The notes: a model not told the origin generated them from the sequence alone. A stretch of DNA of 64,000 bases from an uncultured Kiritimatiellota bacterium (GCA_934643865.1 CAKUCX010000010.1:6586-70585), one strand, 5' to 3'; positions 14,660-25,055 are shown, counted from the first letter of the stretch. Numbers and translations are program-made.

Positions 14660-16807
14660 TCAGAGCGCCTCCTTGACGAGGCGCTTCACGACGAGTTCGC
14701 GGAACGCGGGCGAAAGCGCGTTGAAGTAGGCGGTGAAGCCCGTCACGCGCACGATCAGGTCGGGATACTTCGACGGGTCCCTGTGGGCGGCGCGGATCTT
14801 CTCGGCATCGACGACGTTGATGTTCACGAGCGTGCCGCCGAGCGCGAAGTGCCCGTCGAGGAGCGCCATGAGCTTGTCCACGGCGCCGGGGTCGTCCGCG
14901 AGGCCGATGTCGACCTCCAGCTGCCACGGCGCGGTGTTGCCCCAGCCGGGCTGCACCGAGGCGACGGCGCGCGCCATCGCGGTGAGCGCGCCGTCCTTGC
15001 GAAAGCCGGGGAGCGGGTTCGCCCCGTGCGAGATCGGCTCGCCCGCCTTGCGCCCGTTCGGCGTCGCGCCGACGGCCTTGCCGAAGCGGATCGTGTCCGC
15101 CCACGTGAACCAGCCGGGGATCAGCTTGAAGCCGTGCGGCGTCGTGTGCCCGGCGATCTCCTCGTTCAGGATCTCCGTCAGGCGCACCGCCCAGCGGTCG
15201 GCCGCCGTGCCGCCATGTCCGTAGCGTCCGGAGGCGTCGAGCAGCTGGCGGATGCGTTCGCCGTCCTCGCCCGCGAAGTTCGCCGCGACGGCGGCCTTGA
15301 CTTCGGCGAACGTCAGGGCCTTCTCCTGCGCGACGCGCTCCTCCAGCGCGCCGAAGCTGTCGGCGACGACGGCGAGCCCCGCGCCGTCGATGGCCATGTT
15401 GTAGTAGGCCGCGCCGCCGTGGCTCACGTCCTTGCCCTTCTCGATCGGGCCGTGCGAGAGGAGGTTGAGCAGCAGCTCCGGCTCGTTCAGGTACTGGTGG
15501 TCGAGGTGGAAGTCGATGCCCTGCGCCGTGACCTGGACGGCGGCCCGGAAGTGCCGGCGGTAGTTCGCCTCCAGCTCCGCAAGCGAATCCGACTCGGCGA
15601 ACGCGACCTCGAAGACCTTGGCGACGTTGATCTTGACGACGTCGTTCAGCGTGTACTCAAGCCCCGGCAGCGACATCCAGTTGCAGCCGACGGCGATGCG
15701 GCTGCGGGCGAGTTCGGCGGAGTAGCCGTTCTTCATGAAGCCCGCGACGAGGGCCTTGTCGCCCGAGAAGCGCGGGTAGCCGAGGCGGTTCTGGAGCAGG
15801 ATCTCGACGCCGCGCCGGTAGAGGCGGCGGTCCATGCCGTCCCACACGCGGATCGTCAGGTTGCAGCTCGCCTTCAGCTTCGCGGCGGCTTCGAGGATGA
15901 TGAAGCTCATGCGGCTCGTCTGGTCGGAACCGTCCGCCGCCGGCCCGCCGAGCTGGTAGTAGTGGGGGTCGTTGAGCAGCAGGCAGAAGCAGAGGAACTC
16001 GGCCTCTTCGTCGGTGAGGAGGCCGGCGGCCGTGTCGCGCACGTAGTAGGGGCGCAGCAGCTCGTCGAGCTGCCCGCCCGCGCCGTCGCGGTTGTAGGTG
16101 CGCGAGGCCATGTTGAAGACGGCGATCCACTGCACGGCCTCGCGGAACGTCGCGGGCGGCGCGTCGACGATCGCGAAGCAGGTGCGCGCCATCGCGACGA
16201 GGTTCGCGCGGCGCTCGGCGTCCGCCTCGGCCATCGACCGGTCGGCGGCCGCCTCGCCGAGGCGCCGGATCCACGCCTGCACGCCGAGGACCGCCGTCTC
16301 CTCCGCCTCCAGCAGCTCGGCGGCGACGGGATCGGCGGCGAACGAACGCCGCGCCGCGCGTACCTTCGCGAGGAGCCCGCCCCAGCCCAGCTCCAGGCCA
16401 ATCCTGTAGTCCGGCGCGAAGTGCGCGTCCTTGCCGATGCCGGACGTGATGTCGTACTTCTTCTGGAGCGGTTCGAGGTCGGAGTAGTCGAACGCGAAGT
16501 TGGAGCGCGAGAGCCGGTAGCCGAGGCGCATGCGCGAGAGCATGAACATCCAGCGGCCGGCGAGCGCGTCGTCGGGGTCGATGTAGAGCGGATGGCGCTC
16601 CATGAGCCAGCGGAAGTTCGCCGCCCACGCGCGCGGGCCGGAGAACTGCCCGGCCGCGTCGCGCACGGGGAGGTCGGCCGTGAACGTCTCGGGCGGCAGG
16701 ACGAGGCCGTAGTCGTCTTCGTCGCGCGCGCCGAGCGCCGCCTGCTTCTCTTCCGTCTGGGCGGCCTTCCGCGCCCTCAGGCGCGCCATCCGCTCCGCGT
16801 AGCTCAT
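14660..16807 (-). CDS. Glycyl radical enzyme of the PFL-like family, divergent active site
   Basis: A 715-residue PFL-family protein. The C-terminal glycyl loop is clear (VRVTGFTAYF, G690). The thiyl-radical Cys is C375 in AVGCNWMSLPG. Dehydratases, decarboxylases and C-S/C-N lyases of this superfamily usually carry C-x-E at this spot, and pyruvate formate-lyase carries C-C; here the residues after Cys are N-W. The enzyme is therefore probably neither a normal glycerol/diol/choline-type eliminase nor pyruvate formate-lyase, and its reaction is unknown. Its ATG overlaps the epimerase stop by 4 bp (ATGA) and its stop lies 2 bp before the activase start, so the three form a tightly coupled operon. 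A sugar-derived substrate is inferred from the epimerase. Confidence 0.92.
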   Translation of the reverse strand: MSYAERMARLRARKAAQTEEKQAALGARDEDDYGLVLPPETFTADLPVRDAAGQFSGPRAWAANFRWLMERHPLYIDPDDALAGRWMFMLSRMRLGYRLSRSNFAFDYSDLEPLQKKYDITSGIGKDAHFAPDYRIGLELGWGGLLAKVRAARRSFAADPVAAELLEAEETAVLGVQAWIRRLGEAAADRSMAEADAERRANLVAMARTCFAIVDAPPATFREAVQWIAVFNMASRTYNRDGAGGQLDELLRPYYVRDTAAGLLTDEEAEFLCFCLLLNDPHYYQLGGPAADGSDQTSRMSFIILEAAAKLKASCNLTIRVWDGMDRRLYRRGVEILLQNRLGYPRFSGDKALVAGFMKNGYSAELARSRIAVGCNWMSLPGLEYTLNDVVKINVAKVFEVAFAESDSLAELEANYRRHFRAAVQVTAQGIDFHLDHQYLNEPELLLNLLSHGPIEKGKDVSHGGAAYYNMAIDGAGLAVVADSFGALEERVAQEKALTFAEVKAAVAANFAGEDGERIRQLLDASGRYGHGGTAADRWAVRLTEILNEEIAGHTTPHGFKLIPGWFTWADTIRFGKAVGATPNGRKAGEPISHGANPLPGFRKDGALTAMARAVASVQPGWGNTAPWQLEVDIGLADDPGAVDKLMALLDGHFALGGTLVNINVVDAEKIRAAHRDPSKYPDLIVRVTGFTAYFNALSPAFRELVVKRLVKEAL

Positions 16808-18006
16808 TTCGCGAGCTCCTCCTGCATGAGGTGGATGAGGTTGAAGAGCATGCGCGGGTAGTGGAACGCGCCGGCCCAGCGGGTGCCCTTCATCGTGCAG
16901 GACGGCGTGCCGTCGCGGCGGAGGTACTTGATGATCTCGCCGTACTCCCTGTCGGGGAAGTGGTCGAAGAACCATGTCTCGATCTTCCGGAACCAGGCGA
17001 GGTACTTCTCGTCCTTCGTAAGCGTCCAGGCGAGGAACGTCGCGTAGATCGCCTCGTTCTGCGGCCACCAGAGCTTGAGCTCGTGCTCGTACTGGTCGGG
17101 CTCGTGGCCCTCGGCCTCGTCGACGTTGCGGAAGTAGATGATCCCGCCGCCGCCCTGCACGGTGTCCCAGCCCCAGTCGAGCGCCCAGTCGAGCACCTGC
17201 AGGCCGTTCCTGAGGAGCTTCTCGTCCTTCTGGTGCTTCGCCTCCTCCATCGTGAACCAGCTCGTCTCGATGGAGTGGCCGGGGTTGATCGTGCGGCCCT
17301 CGGGCGTCTCGCACGGCGTGCCGTCGGCGTTCACGATCTCGCGCAGGGCCTTCTTGCCGTAGTCCATGAACGTCGCGTAGACCTCCTTGAAGCACGTCGC
17401 GATCGTCTTGTCGTAGAGCGCGGTGTCGCCGCCCAGCTCGCGCATCATGATCGACGTGCAGGAGATGATCATCGGGATGTTGTGCGCCCGCACCTTGCGC
17501 GCCGGGTAGTACTTCGGCGGCAGCAGCTCGGGGTTGTAGTAGTACATCATGATCGTCTTGTAAAGCCGCTCGGCCTTCGCCTTCCAGGCCGGATCCTTCG
17601 TCGCCTTGTAAAGCTCGATGTAGGCCATCACCGTGTAGTGCTCGGTGACGACGTAGCGGCGCTTGCGCACGGGGCGGCCGTCCTCCGTCACCTCGTAGTA
17701 GGTGCGGCCGTCGCGCTCGTCGAAGCAGTGGTCCTCGATGAACGCGATGCCCCGGAGCGCGAGGTCGAGCCATTCCGTGCGCGGCTCGATCTCGTTGTAG
17801 GCGCGCGCGAACAGGAGGACGTCGCGCCCCTGCTGGCGGACGTTCTTGTCGGTGAAAAGCACCTTGCCGTCGCGGCCGAGGTAGTTGTAGAAGCCGCCGT
17901 GCTTCGCGTCCGGCGAGAACTTCTGCCACCACTCGACCGATTCGAGCAGGCATTTCCTGTACTTGTCGATATACTTTCGCAGTTCCTGTTTGTCCATCAT
18001 CTTCAT
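16804..18006 (-). CDS. AGE-family (N-acylglucosamine 2-epimerase-like) epimerase/isomerase
   Basis: A 400-residue cytoplasmic (alpha/alpha)6-barrel protein. Family motifs include DKNVRQQGRDVLLFARAY, INPGHSIETSWF, LKLWWPQNEAIYATFLAW, DREYGEIIKYLRRDG and TMKGTRWAGAFHYPRMLF. These carry the conserved His and Glu/Arg residues used for proton transfer at C2. The C-terminal motifs look closest to GlcNAc 2-epimerase, but the superfamily also includes mannobiose epimerases and sulfoquinovose isomerase (YihS), so the substrate is open. The start is ATG 18006 after AAGAAGG; ATGs at 18000 and 17997 are alternatives. It leads the operon with the glycyl radical enzyme and activase. A TACAAT element at 18033-18038 and two phased TAAACGC repeats lie upstream. 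Confidence 0.9.
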   Translation of the reverse strand: MKMMDKQELRKYIDKYRKCLLESVEWWQKFSPDAKHGGFYNYLGRDGKVLFTDKNVRQQGRDVLLFARAYNEIEPRTEWLDLALRGIAFIEDHCFDERDGRTYYEVTEDGRPVRKRRYVVTEHYTVMAYIELYKATKDPAWKAKAERLYKTIMMYYYNPELLPPKYYPARKVRAHNIPMIISCTSIMMRELGGDTALYDKTIATCFKEVYATFMDYGKKALREIVNADGTPCETPEGRTINPGHSIETSWFTMEEAKHQKDEKLLRNGLQVLDWALDWGWDTVQGGGGIIYFRNVDEAEGHEPDQYEHELKLWWPQNEAIYATFLAWTLTKDEKYLAWFRKIETWFFDHFPDREYGEIIKYLRRDGTPSCTMKGTRWAGAFHYPRMLFNLIHLMQEELAK

Positions 18007-18032
18007 ATCCCTTCTTTGCCGAGATGGTGTGC

Positions 18033-18072
18033 ATTGTACGGCAAGCACTGCGCGTAAACGCCAGTTAAACGC
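18033..18072 (-). promoter_or_regulatory. Epimerase operon control region: -10 plus phased direct repeats
   Basis: Minus strand: TACAAT at 18033-18038, and two copies of GCGTTTA (plus-strand TAAACGC at 18055-18061 and 18066-18072) spaced 11 bp, one helical turn, across the -35 zone. AraC-type activators commonly bind such direct repeats next to a weak -35. Confidence 0.45.
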
Positions 18073-18398
18073 AAAAAAAATCCGCCAACGATGCGAAGCG
18101 CCCGGACGTCTGGCATGCTCGGTTTGTCACCTCCTTCTCCGTTCCACCGAGACGCCGGAGGAGACGACAGTTTTATTACGCACAAAAATCTCAGAGCAGG
18201 GAGCCCCTTCCGTGGTGGCGCGCCGGGCGGGCATGCGGCGGATTTGCATACTGAAAAAAGCATGGGGGAGGTGTAGATTTAGTTGCGAAATTGTTTCAGT
18301 TTACGATGGACAACCGCACAAAAATCCGCTAGACTACGCATTGGAATGCGTCCTTAAGAGGCAGGCCGTTCCACTTCACCGCATACAAGGAGACCGGG
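18073..18398. other. Divergent intergenic region
   Basis: Between the epimerase operon (minus) and the surface-protein gene (plus). It contains a strong minus-strand Shine-Dalgarno-like AAGGAGGTGA at 18127-18136 with a short reading frame behind it, and the plus-strand promoter at 18307-18335. Nothing else was recognised. Confidence 0.5.
18307..18335 (+). promoter_or_regulatory. Promoter of the surface-protein gene at 18399
   Basis: TGGACA (18307-18312), 17-bp spacer, TAGACT (18330-18335), 63 bp before the start codon. Confidence 0.6.
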
Positions 18399-21300
18399 AT
18401 GATGAAGGCAAACGTGCGATGTGGCGTTCCAAGGCAGGCTGTCCGCCGGGGACTGGCGGGGCTGTTGGCTGTTCTCGCCGTGCCGCTTGCGGCGCATGAG
18501 ACGAACACATGGACGGCCACGACGGCGAACAACGCGCCGGCGACGGCGCTGGACTGGACGGCGGGTGAAAACTGGTCGCTCGGCCACGCGCCGGCGGCGG
18601 GCGACGACGTGTCCGTCCCCGTGAACCCGTCGGGCACGCAGTTCATCCGTCTGCCGTCCTCGGTGACGGTGGGCGACCTGCTGCTCAAGGACAATACGCT
18701 TCTGCTCGGCGAACAGGTCGCGATCACGTCGATGGGGAACGGCCGCACGCCGCGCGTCTACCGTGGCTGGCTCTTCGCCGATGTCACGCTCCAGGCGGCC
18801 GCCGGCTCCCGGTCGCCCTGAATCGGCAACAACCACTTCTGCGGGCGCATCCTCTCGCCCCATGGCAACGTCATTCCGGCAGACGGGACCGTCCACCATC
18901 GGCTGGACCGCTATGCGACCTCGCCCGACCCGCTGCGGACGGACGACCTCTTGATAGGGAACGCCCACCGGCTCTTTCCCGGCAACGCCTTCCTCGCCAT
19001 CTATGCGGCGGGCGCGGAGGCTTCGGCGAGCGCCTGGGCGCAGACGGCCGGCTCGCCCTACCTCGCGCTGGCCGACGCCTCTGCGGCGACGGTGGCCGTG
19101 GGCGCGGCGGTGACGGGCGCGGGCATCCCGGCGGGGGCCTACGTGCGGCGGCGCTTCACGGACACGCACATCGAGCTTTCGCTGCCGGCCACGGAGACCT
19201 GCGCGTCCAACGTCCTCTCCTTCGCCGCGTTCCACCCCGACGCGCGCCTCCACGTGTCGGCCTACCATCGCCAGGGCGACCACGGGTCCGAGCTGCGCCT
19301 CCTCAAACGCCTGGCCGCCGACGGCCTCCAGCTGGAGATCGACACCTTCGGCAACGCGGGCGGCGGGCAGTTCTGGCAGCTGGGCCTCCGCGAGACGGAT
19401 GCGGCGGACTGGCTGCCGGGCACCCTCGTGCTGCACGCCGTCACGGGCGGCCACCGGAAAGGCCCGAGCGACGTGCTGCGGAACTGCCATCTGCTCTTCG
19501 CCGGCACGGCGGCGGGCGGCAGCACGGTCTTCGGCGAAACGCGCATCATGGCCTTCGACCAGACGGCCTACACGGCGCGCCTGACCGTGACGAACGGCGT
19601 GGGCGAGGTGGCGAACTTCACGAACTTCGTCGGCACGCTCGTGAAGGACGGGGCGGGCACGCTCGCGATCGGCCTTGCCGACGCGGCCAACGCGGGGGCG
19701 ATCGTGCTGGAGGGCGGCACGCTCGAACTGACGGCGCGCGACACGGCGGGGACGGACGGCGTGTCGTTCGCCGCGCTGACGATGGCCGCCGGCACGGCGC
19801 TGAAGCTGCCGGAGGGCGGGCTGCGTGTCGCCGCCGCGACGTTCGCGGACGGCGCGACGGTGCTGGGGCCCGGCACGCTCCGCGTGCAGGGCGTCCCGGC
19901 CGGCGGGCACGTGACGTGCCGCGACGGGGCGCAGATCGTCTACGAGCTGGGCACGGAGGGCGCCTACGCCCACCAGCCCGAGGCGCAGGCGGCGGGGCAT
20001 CCCGCATTCTGGGTGGACGCCTCGAAGGCCGATTCGCTCGTCTGCGAGGAGGAGGACGGCGTGAAGTACGTGACGCGCTGGAACGACTGGCGCGCGGGCG
20101 AGCCGATGTTCTGCACGAACGTCGTGCGCCGTCCGCAGCTCGTCGTGGACGCGGAGACGGGCGCGGCGAAGTACGTGAAAATCTCCTACGTGAGTACGCA
20201 CTGGTACACGAACACGGAGGGCCTTGTGTGGTCGCAGCCGATCGACGGCATCCGCGCCGTCTTCCTCGTGCAGGATCCGACGGACGGCGGCGGCGAGATC
20301 CTGGGGCGGACGTCCCGTCTGGGCGACAACCGCTACGGCACGCAGGGCGGGCCCTACTACCGCGGCAACACGGGCAACTGCCGGGATGCCTTCGTCAGCC
20401 CGAACTACGCGACGCCGTGCGTCAAGTTCGGCCGCTTCTTCCGCAACGGCGAAGAGGTGCGGGGCTACGAGGCGGGGTATCTGGGGAACTTCCTCCAGCT
20501 CGTCGAACACCACGTGAACACGAACTACCCGGCGAGCGGGACGTTCCGCGAGCTGGCCTGCGACGCATTCGGCACGGGCGGCTACCGGGACGGGCATGAG
20601 TTCAACAACGCCAACGGACGCCAGCGCATCGCCGAATGCCTCGTCTACACGAACACGCTGACGCACGCCGAGCGCGTCCAGACGGCGCTCTACCTCTCCC
20701 GCAAGTGGCTGGGGAAGGACATCGCGTACTCCGACGTCGATACGGAGGCGTTCGCCGACGAACTGCCGCGCGCCGGGGAGGGACCGGTGGACGTGGCGGC
20801 GGGGCGGACGTTCGGCGTGCGGCGCGTCGAGGGCGGCGCGGCGGTGGAGAAGGCGGGCGCGGGGCGTCTGGTCGTCGAGTCGCTGGCGGCCGGTGCCGTG
20901 ACGGTGCAGGGCGGCGAGCTGCGCGTGAAGTCCCTCTCGCTTGCCAACACGTCGGTGCCGCCCGACGCCTGGGTCCACGTGGACGCGGCGGACGCATCGA
21001 CGCTGGAGCTGGCGGCGGACGGCCGGTCGGTGGCGAAGTGGCGCAGCGTGGCGGGCGACGGGCAGTCGTACCGGCCGCTCGCGGGCAGCCCGACGCGCGT
21101 CGCCGATGCGCTGAACGGCCTCCCCGTCGTGGACTGCGGCACGCTGAACGGTGCGGACAAGGCGTCGCTGCGGCTCTACACGCCGGCGGGCGAACCCATC
21201 GAACACAACAACGACGGCGCACAGAACTTCATCCCCGGCGCGCCCAGGTACAAGAGCGTGTTCATCGTCTACGGCTCGCAGGGCGGCGGCAACTCGCTGC

Positions 21301-22154
21301 TCGGCTGCTACGGCAACGGCTACCCGTGGCAGGGCCTGACGCACTGCCCGAGCGCGGTCGGCCTGCCCGTCTTCACCGCCACGGCCAACGGGCATGCCGC
21401 CTGGGACCCGGGGCTGGTGAAGAGCTTCTCGAACGGCACGCACGTCGCGCGGCTCAACGGCGCGCCCTTCGATCCGTTCACGACGCCGTTCTCGGGCGCG
21501 TTCGACCAGATCACCGTGAGCGGGGACTTCTCCCGCAAGAGCGACACGCTCGCGACGTTCGGGCAGGGCCACCAACACGTGGGCGGGCTCTCCTACGGCG
21601 AGGTGCTCGTCTACTCGAACCAGCTCGACGCGGCGACGCTGCCGAAGGTGGAGGCGTATCTGCGCAAGAAGTGGTTCGACGCCGACACGGCGGGATTCCG
21701 GCGCGCGGCGTGCGCGGCGCTCCACGTGGCGGCGGGCGCGCGCGTGGCGGTGGACGACTGGGCGGCGGCCCGGGGCGGAGCCGCCTACGAGGCGGGCGCG
21801 GGCGCACTGACGACCGCCGCCCTCGGCGGCGGGGGCGTCGTCGCCTGCGGCCGGCTGGAACTGGCGGAGGCGGGCGTCTTCACGGCGACGGCCGAGGCGG
21901 GCAAGGTCCATGCGCTGACGGTGGAGGGGACGCTCGCGCTGCCGCGCGCGGCCACGCTGATCGTGACGGACGACGTGGCCCTCCTGCCAGTCGGCCGCCA
22001 CGTGCTGGCGGCATGCGGCGCGCTGGAGGGGACGGCGAAGGAATGGACGGTCCAGGCGCCGGCGACGCCGCACCGGGCCTACGCGCTGCGCTGCGAGGCG
22101 GGCGAACTGGCGCTCGTCGTCTCCAACGCGGGCAGCGTCCTGATCTTCCGCTAG
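18399..22154 (+). pseudogene. LamG/autotransporter-like surface protein gene interrupted by an in-frame TGA
   Basis: One reading frame of 1250 sense codons broken only by TGA at 18819-18821. The first part (140 residues) has a good ribosome binding site (AAGGAG) and a signal peptide (RRGLAGLLAVLAVPLAA). After the TGA the same frame continues to 22154 without another stop. The second part has autotransporter-associated strand motifs (LVKDGAGTLAIGL, VLEGGTLELTA), two laminin-G/ConA-like units starting HPAFWVDASKADSLV and DAWVHVDAADASTLEL, and ends NAGSVLIFR, the shared C-terminal tail. The simplest reading is a nonsense mutation (for example TGG to TGA), a sequencing error or a recent pseudogene. 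TGA is used as a normal stop elsewhere in the window. The downstream frame stays open over about 3.3 kb, so any damage is recent. Confidence 0.8.
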
Positions 22155-22267
22155 GCGCAGATGGCTGCCGGCTCCGCCTTCGCCTTGAACCTGGCGTGAG
22201 CAGGCGGGGACGGGACCGGCGGAATTCGGCCGCATGAATCAATTTCGGGAGGCGGCACGCGGAACCA

Positions 22268-22276
22268 TGGTATAAT
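22268..22276 (+). promoter_or_regulatory. Extended -10 promoter of the Rrf2 regulator
   Basis: TGG directly followed by TATAAT (22271-22276), 23 bp before the start codon. No convincing -35, as expected for an extended -10 promoter. Confidence 0.65.
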
Positions 22277-22299
22277 ACGACCCGCGAGGTAGAAGCAGA

Positions 22300-22809
22300 A
22301 TGACAACGAGAAGGCCGAAGAGCAAGAAGGCGGGCAAAGCCGTCCACCACGCCTGTGCGCAGAAGACGTTGAAGATTTCGGCAAAGGCGCGCTATGCGCT
22401 CCGCGCGCTTCTGGACATTGCGGCCGCCGACGCGGGCGGCAGCCCGCGGACGGGTGCGGCGATCGCGGCAGCCCAGCAGATTTCCGAGAAGTTCCTCTCG
22501 CGCATCGTCATCCCGCTTCGCGTGAACGGCATCCTGCGGAGCGTGCGCGGAAACGTCGGCGGCTTCCGGCTGGCCAAGCGCCCGGAGGACATCACGCTCC
22601 TTGAAGTCGTCGAGGCCGTGCAGGGGCCCGTGGCGCTCTTGGACTGCCTGATGCCGGAGAGGGGCTGCCCACGACGGAACGGCTGCCTCGCACGCCGTGT
22701 CTGGGAAGACGTCAACGCCTCCTTCCGCCGCACGCTCTCGAACGTGACGCTCGCCGCGATTCTCCGACGCGGCCCCCTGGACGCCGCGACGCGCGACTTC
22801 TGCATCTGA
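22300..22809 (+). CDS. Rrf2-family transcriptional regulator
   Basis: A 169-residue regulator. Residues about 25-95 are the Rrf2 winged helix (LKISAKARYALRALLDIAAA, AAAQQISEKFLSRIVIPLR, SVRGNVGGFRLAK). C116, C123 and C129 follow, spaced C-x6-C-x5-C and close to the C-x5-C-x5-C cluster ligands of IscR, so an Fe-S cluster is plausible. A Lys-rich 24-residue extension precedes the domain; no later ATG fits, so the start stays at 22300 (GAGGTAGAAG upstream). The next gene is cysteine synthase, 109 bp downstream. Rrf2 regulators such as CymR and IscR commonly control cysteine or Fe-S genes, so control of cysK is a reasonable inference. Confidence 0.9.
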   Translation: MTTRRPKSKKAGKAVHHACAQKTLKISAKARYALRALLDIAAADAGGSPRTGAAIAAAQQISEKFLSRIVIPLRVNGILRSVRGNVGGFRLAKRPEDITLLEVVEAVQGPVALLDCLMPERGCPRRNGCLARRVWEDVNASFRRTLSNVTLAAILRRGPLDAATRDFCI

Positions 22810-22839
22810 CACGGGATGAAACAATCTCTACTTTCACGG

Positions 22840-22869
22840 TTGACATTGCGGCGGGCGGAATGGTACACT
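22840..22869 (+). promoter_or_regulatory. Promoter of cysK
   Basis: TTGACA (22840-22845), 18-bp spacer ending in TGG, then TACACT (22864-22869). The leader repeats AGGTAGAA, also present just ahead of the Rrf2 gene. Confidence 0.8.
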
Positions 22870-22918
22870 GTGCGCCGTTTTACCACCACATAGGTAGAAA
22901 CACGAAAGGAGCGCGGCA

Positions 22919-23842
<924 letters not shown>

Positions 23843-24042
23843 GCCCCCTTATCCCGATTTCTTCGGGACAGCTTATCCAGACTTCCCGCCAGTCCCAAGA
23901 AACGCGGGGAAAAAACATTTTCAGCCCCTGCGGAAAGTGTCCCGGGCTCTCTCCGCGCAGGGCCGAAACCGCGCGAAAGGCTCGTTTTCCGCCCGATTCC
24001 GCGACGGGGCGCACGGCTCCGCCGCCGCGAAGTCCGCGTCCT

Positions 24043-24170
24043 CCGGCCGGTCAACACGGAGCGCGCCGCGACGGTTTTCAAGCAAGATTATTACGCAGTG
24101 AAATCTCATTTTGCGGCGGCGCGGGCGGGTTGCATGGCCTCCAGCCGGTTAACACGGAGCGCGAGGAGGC
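24043..24170 (-). repeat. Diverged inverted copy of the interspersed repeat
   Basis: The reverse complement resembles the direct copies at 24336-24533 and 24865-24984, including the AAGATTATTACGC segment and both flanking CCGGTTAACACGGAGCG-type edges. Several substitutions and a small insertion. Confidence 0.7.
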
Positions 24171-24223
24171 ACGGGGACACGGAGATTGGTTTTGAGGCTG
24201 GCTTGCGCGCCGCTTCATCCATC

Positions 24224-24274
24224 GAAGAGGGACGGGCATCGAAGAGGGACGGGCATCGAAGAGGGACGGGCATT
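24224..24274 (+). repeat. 17-bp tandem repeat, three units
   Basis: GAAGAGGGACGGGCATC at 24224-24240, 24241-24257 and 24258-24274 (last base differs). Confidence 0.9.
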
Positions 24275-24335
24275 GCTGCCGAGATGTGTGCAATCTCGTT
24301 CTGAAAACCTCCGTGCCTTCGTTTCTCCGCGCGCT

Positions 24336-24533
24336 CCGTCCACTCCGTGTTGACCGGCCGGAGGCCGGAAGAACGTCCCGCGACGAGGGCGGCGCGGGGC
24401 CTTCGCGCGCCGAGCCGCGTCGCCGGGCCACATCGCCGCGCACGCGTCCCCGCACCCCGCCACGCGCCGGCGCAAGATGAGATTTCACCGCGTAATAATC
24501 TTGGAAGCCGTCGCGCGGCGCGGCGTGACAAGT
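24336..24533 (+). repeat. Interspersed repeat, copy with 78-bp insertion
   Basis: Shares its left part (to about 24394) and right part (from about 24470) with 24865-24984, where the two parts are contiguous. The intervening bases are unique to this copy, so either an insertion here or a deletion there. Confidence 0.85.
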
Positions 24534-24864
24534 TCGTCCGCAATGAATTGCGGCCCTCCCGCTGCAGACCCACACTGTCGTCGGCACATCTCAGCCTCCG
24601 GCCGGTCAACACGGAGCGCGCGGAGACGCGAAGACACGGAGGATTCTTAGAGTTGGCTTGCGCACATCTCGATCACTTCATGCCTGATCAGCATGGGAAA
24701 CGCGGCCGAATCGTGCGACGCATATGCCTTCCAGGCCTCTTCCGTGTCGCCCGGAGGGCGTTTCTGTGTGTTCGGTGATAAAAAAGTTCCCCTCCCAGTG
24801 GACAAGACGTGGGTGAAACAGCGCGCAAGCCAGCCTCAAAACAGCTCTCCGTGTCCCCGTGCCT

Positions 24865-24984
24865 CCGTCCACTCCGTGTTGACCGGCCGGAGGCCAGAAG
24901 AACGTCCCGCGACGAGGGCGGCGCAAGATGAGATTTCACCGCGTAATAATCTTGGAAGCCGTCGCGCGGCGCGGCGTGACAAGT
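24865..24984 (+). repeat. Interspersed repeat, compact copy
   Basis: Direct copy of 24336-24533 without the internal segment; nearly identical over the shared parts. Confidence 0.88.
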
Positions 24985-25011
24985 CAAGTAAAGCATCGGG
25001 GGCGCCCTTCT

Positions 25012-25055
25012 CCCGATTTTTTGGAGCCCCCCTGATTCCTCCGAAAAAAATCGGG
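25012..25055. terminator. 11-bp hairpin with A/T tracts, possible terminator
   Basis: CCCGATTTTTT (25012-25022) pairs perfectly with AAAAAATCGGG (25045-25055) across a 22-nt loop. It sits 39 bp before the rpmI promoter and could insulate it from upstream transcription. Confidence 0.45.

Noticed and set aside
14660..16807. Pyruvate formate-lyase
   Set aside because: It lacks the adjacent Cys-Cys pair and its active-site loop GCNW does not match.
16807..18034. Upstream in-frame extension of the glycyl radical enzyme through the epimerase region
   Set aside because: The extension lies over the epimerase gene in another frame and has no domain; the ATGA overlap at 16804-16807 is the natural start.
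18819..18821. Selenocysteine codon
   Set aside because: No conserved Cys position in such surface proteins, no SECIS-like structure recognised and no selenium genes nearby; a mutation or sequence error is simpler.
23853..23869. Terminator after cysK
   Set aside because: A short TCCCGA/TCGGGA stem exists but no T-tract follows.
24224..24274. CRISPR array
   Set aside because: Three adjacent 17-bp units with no spacers and no cas genes.
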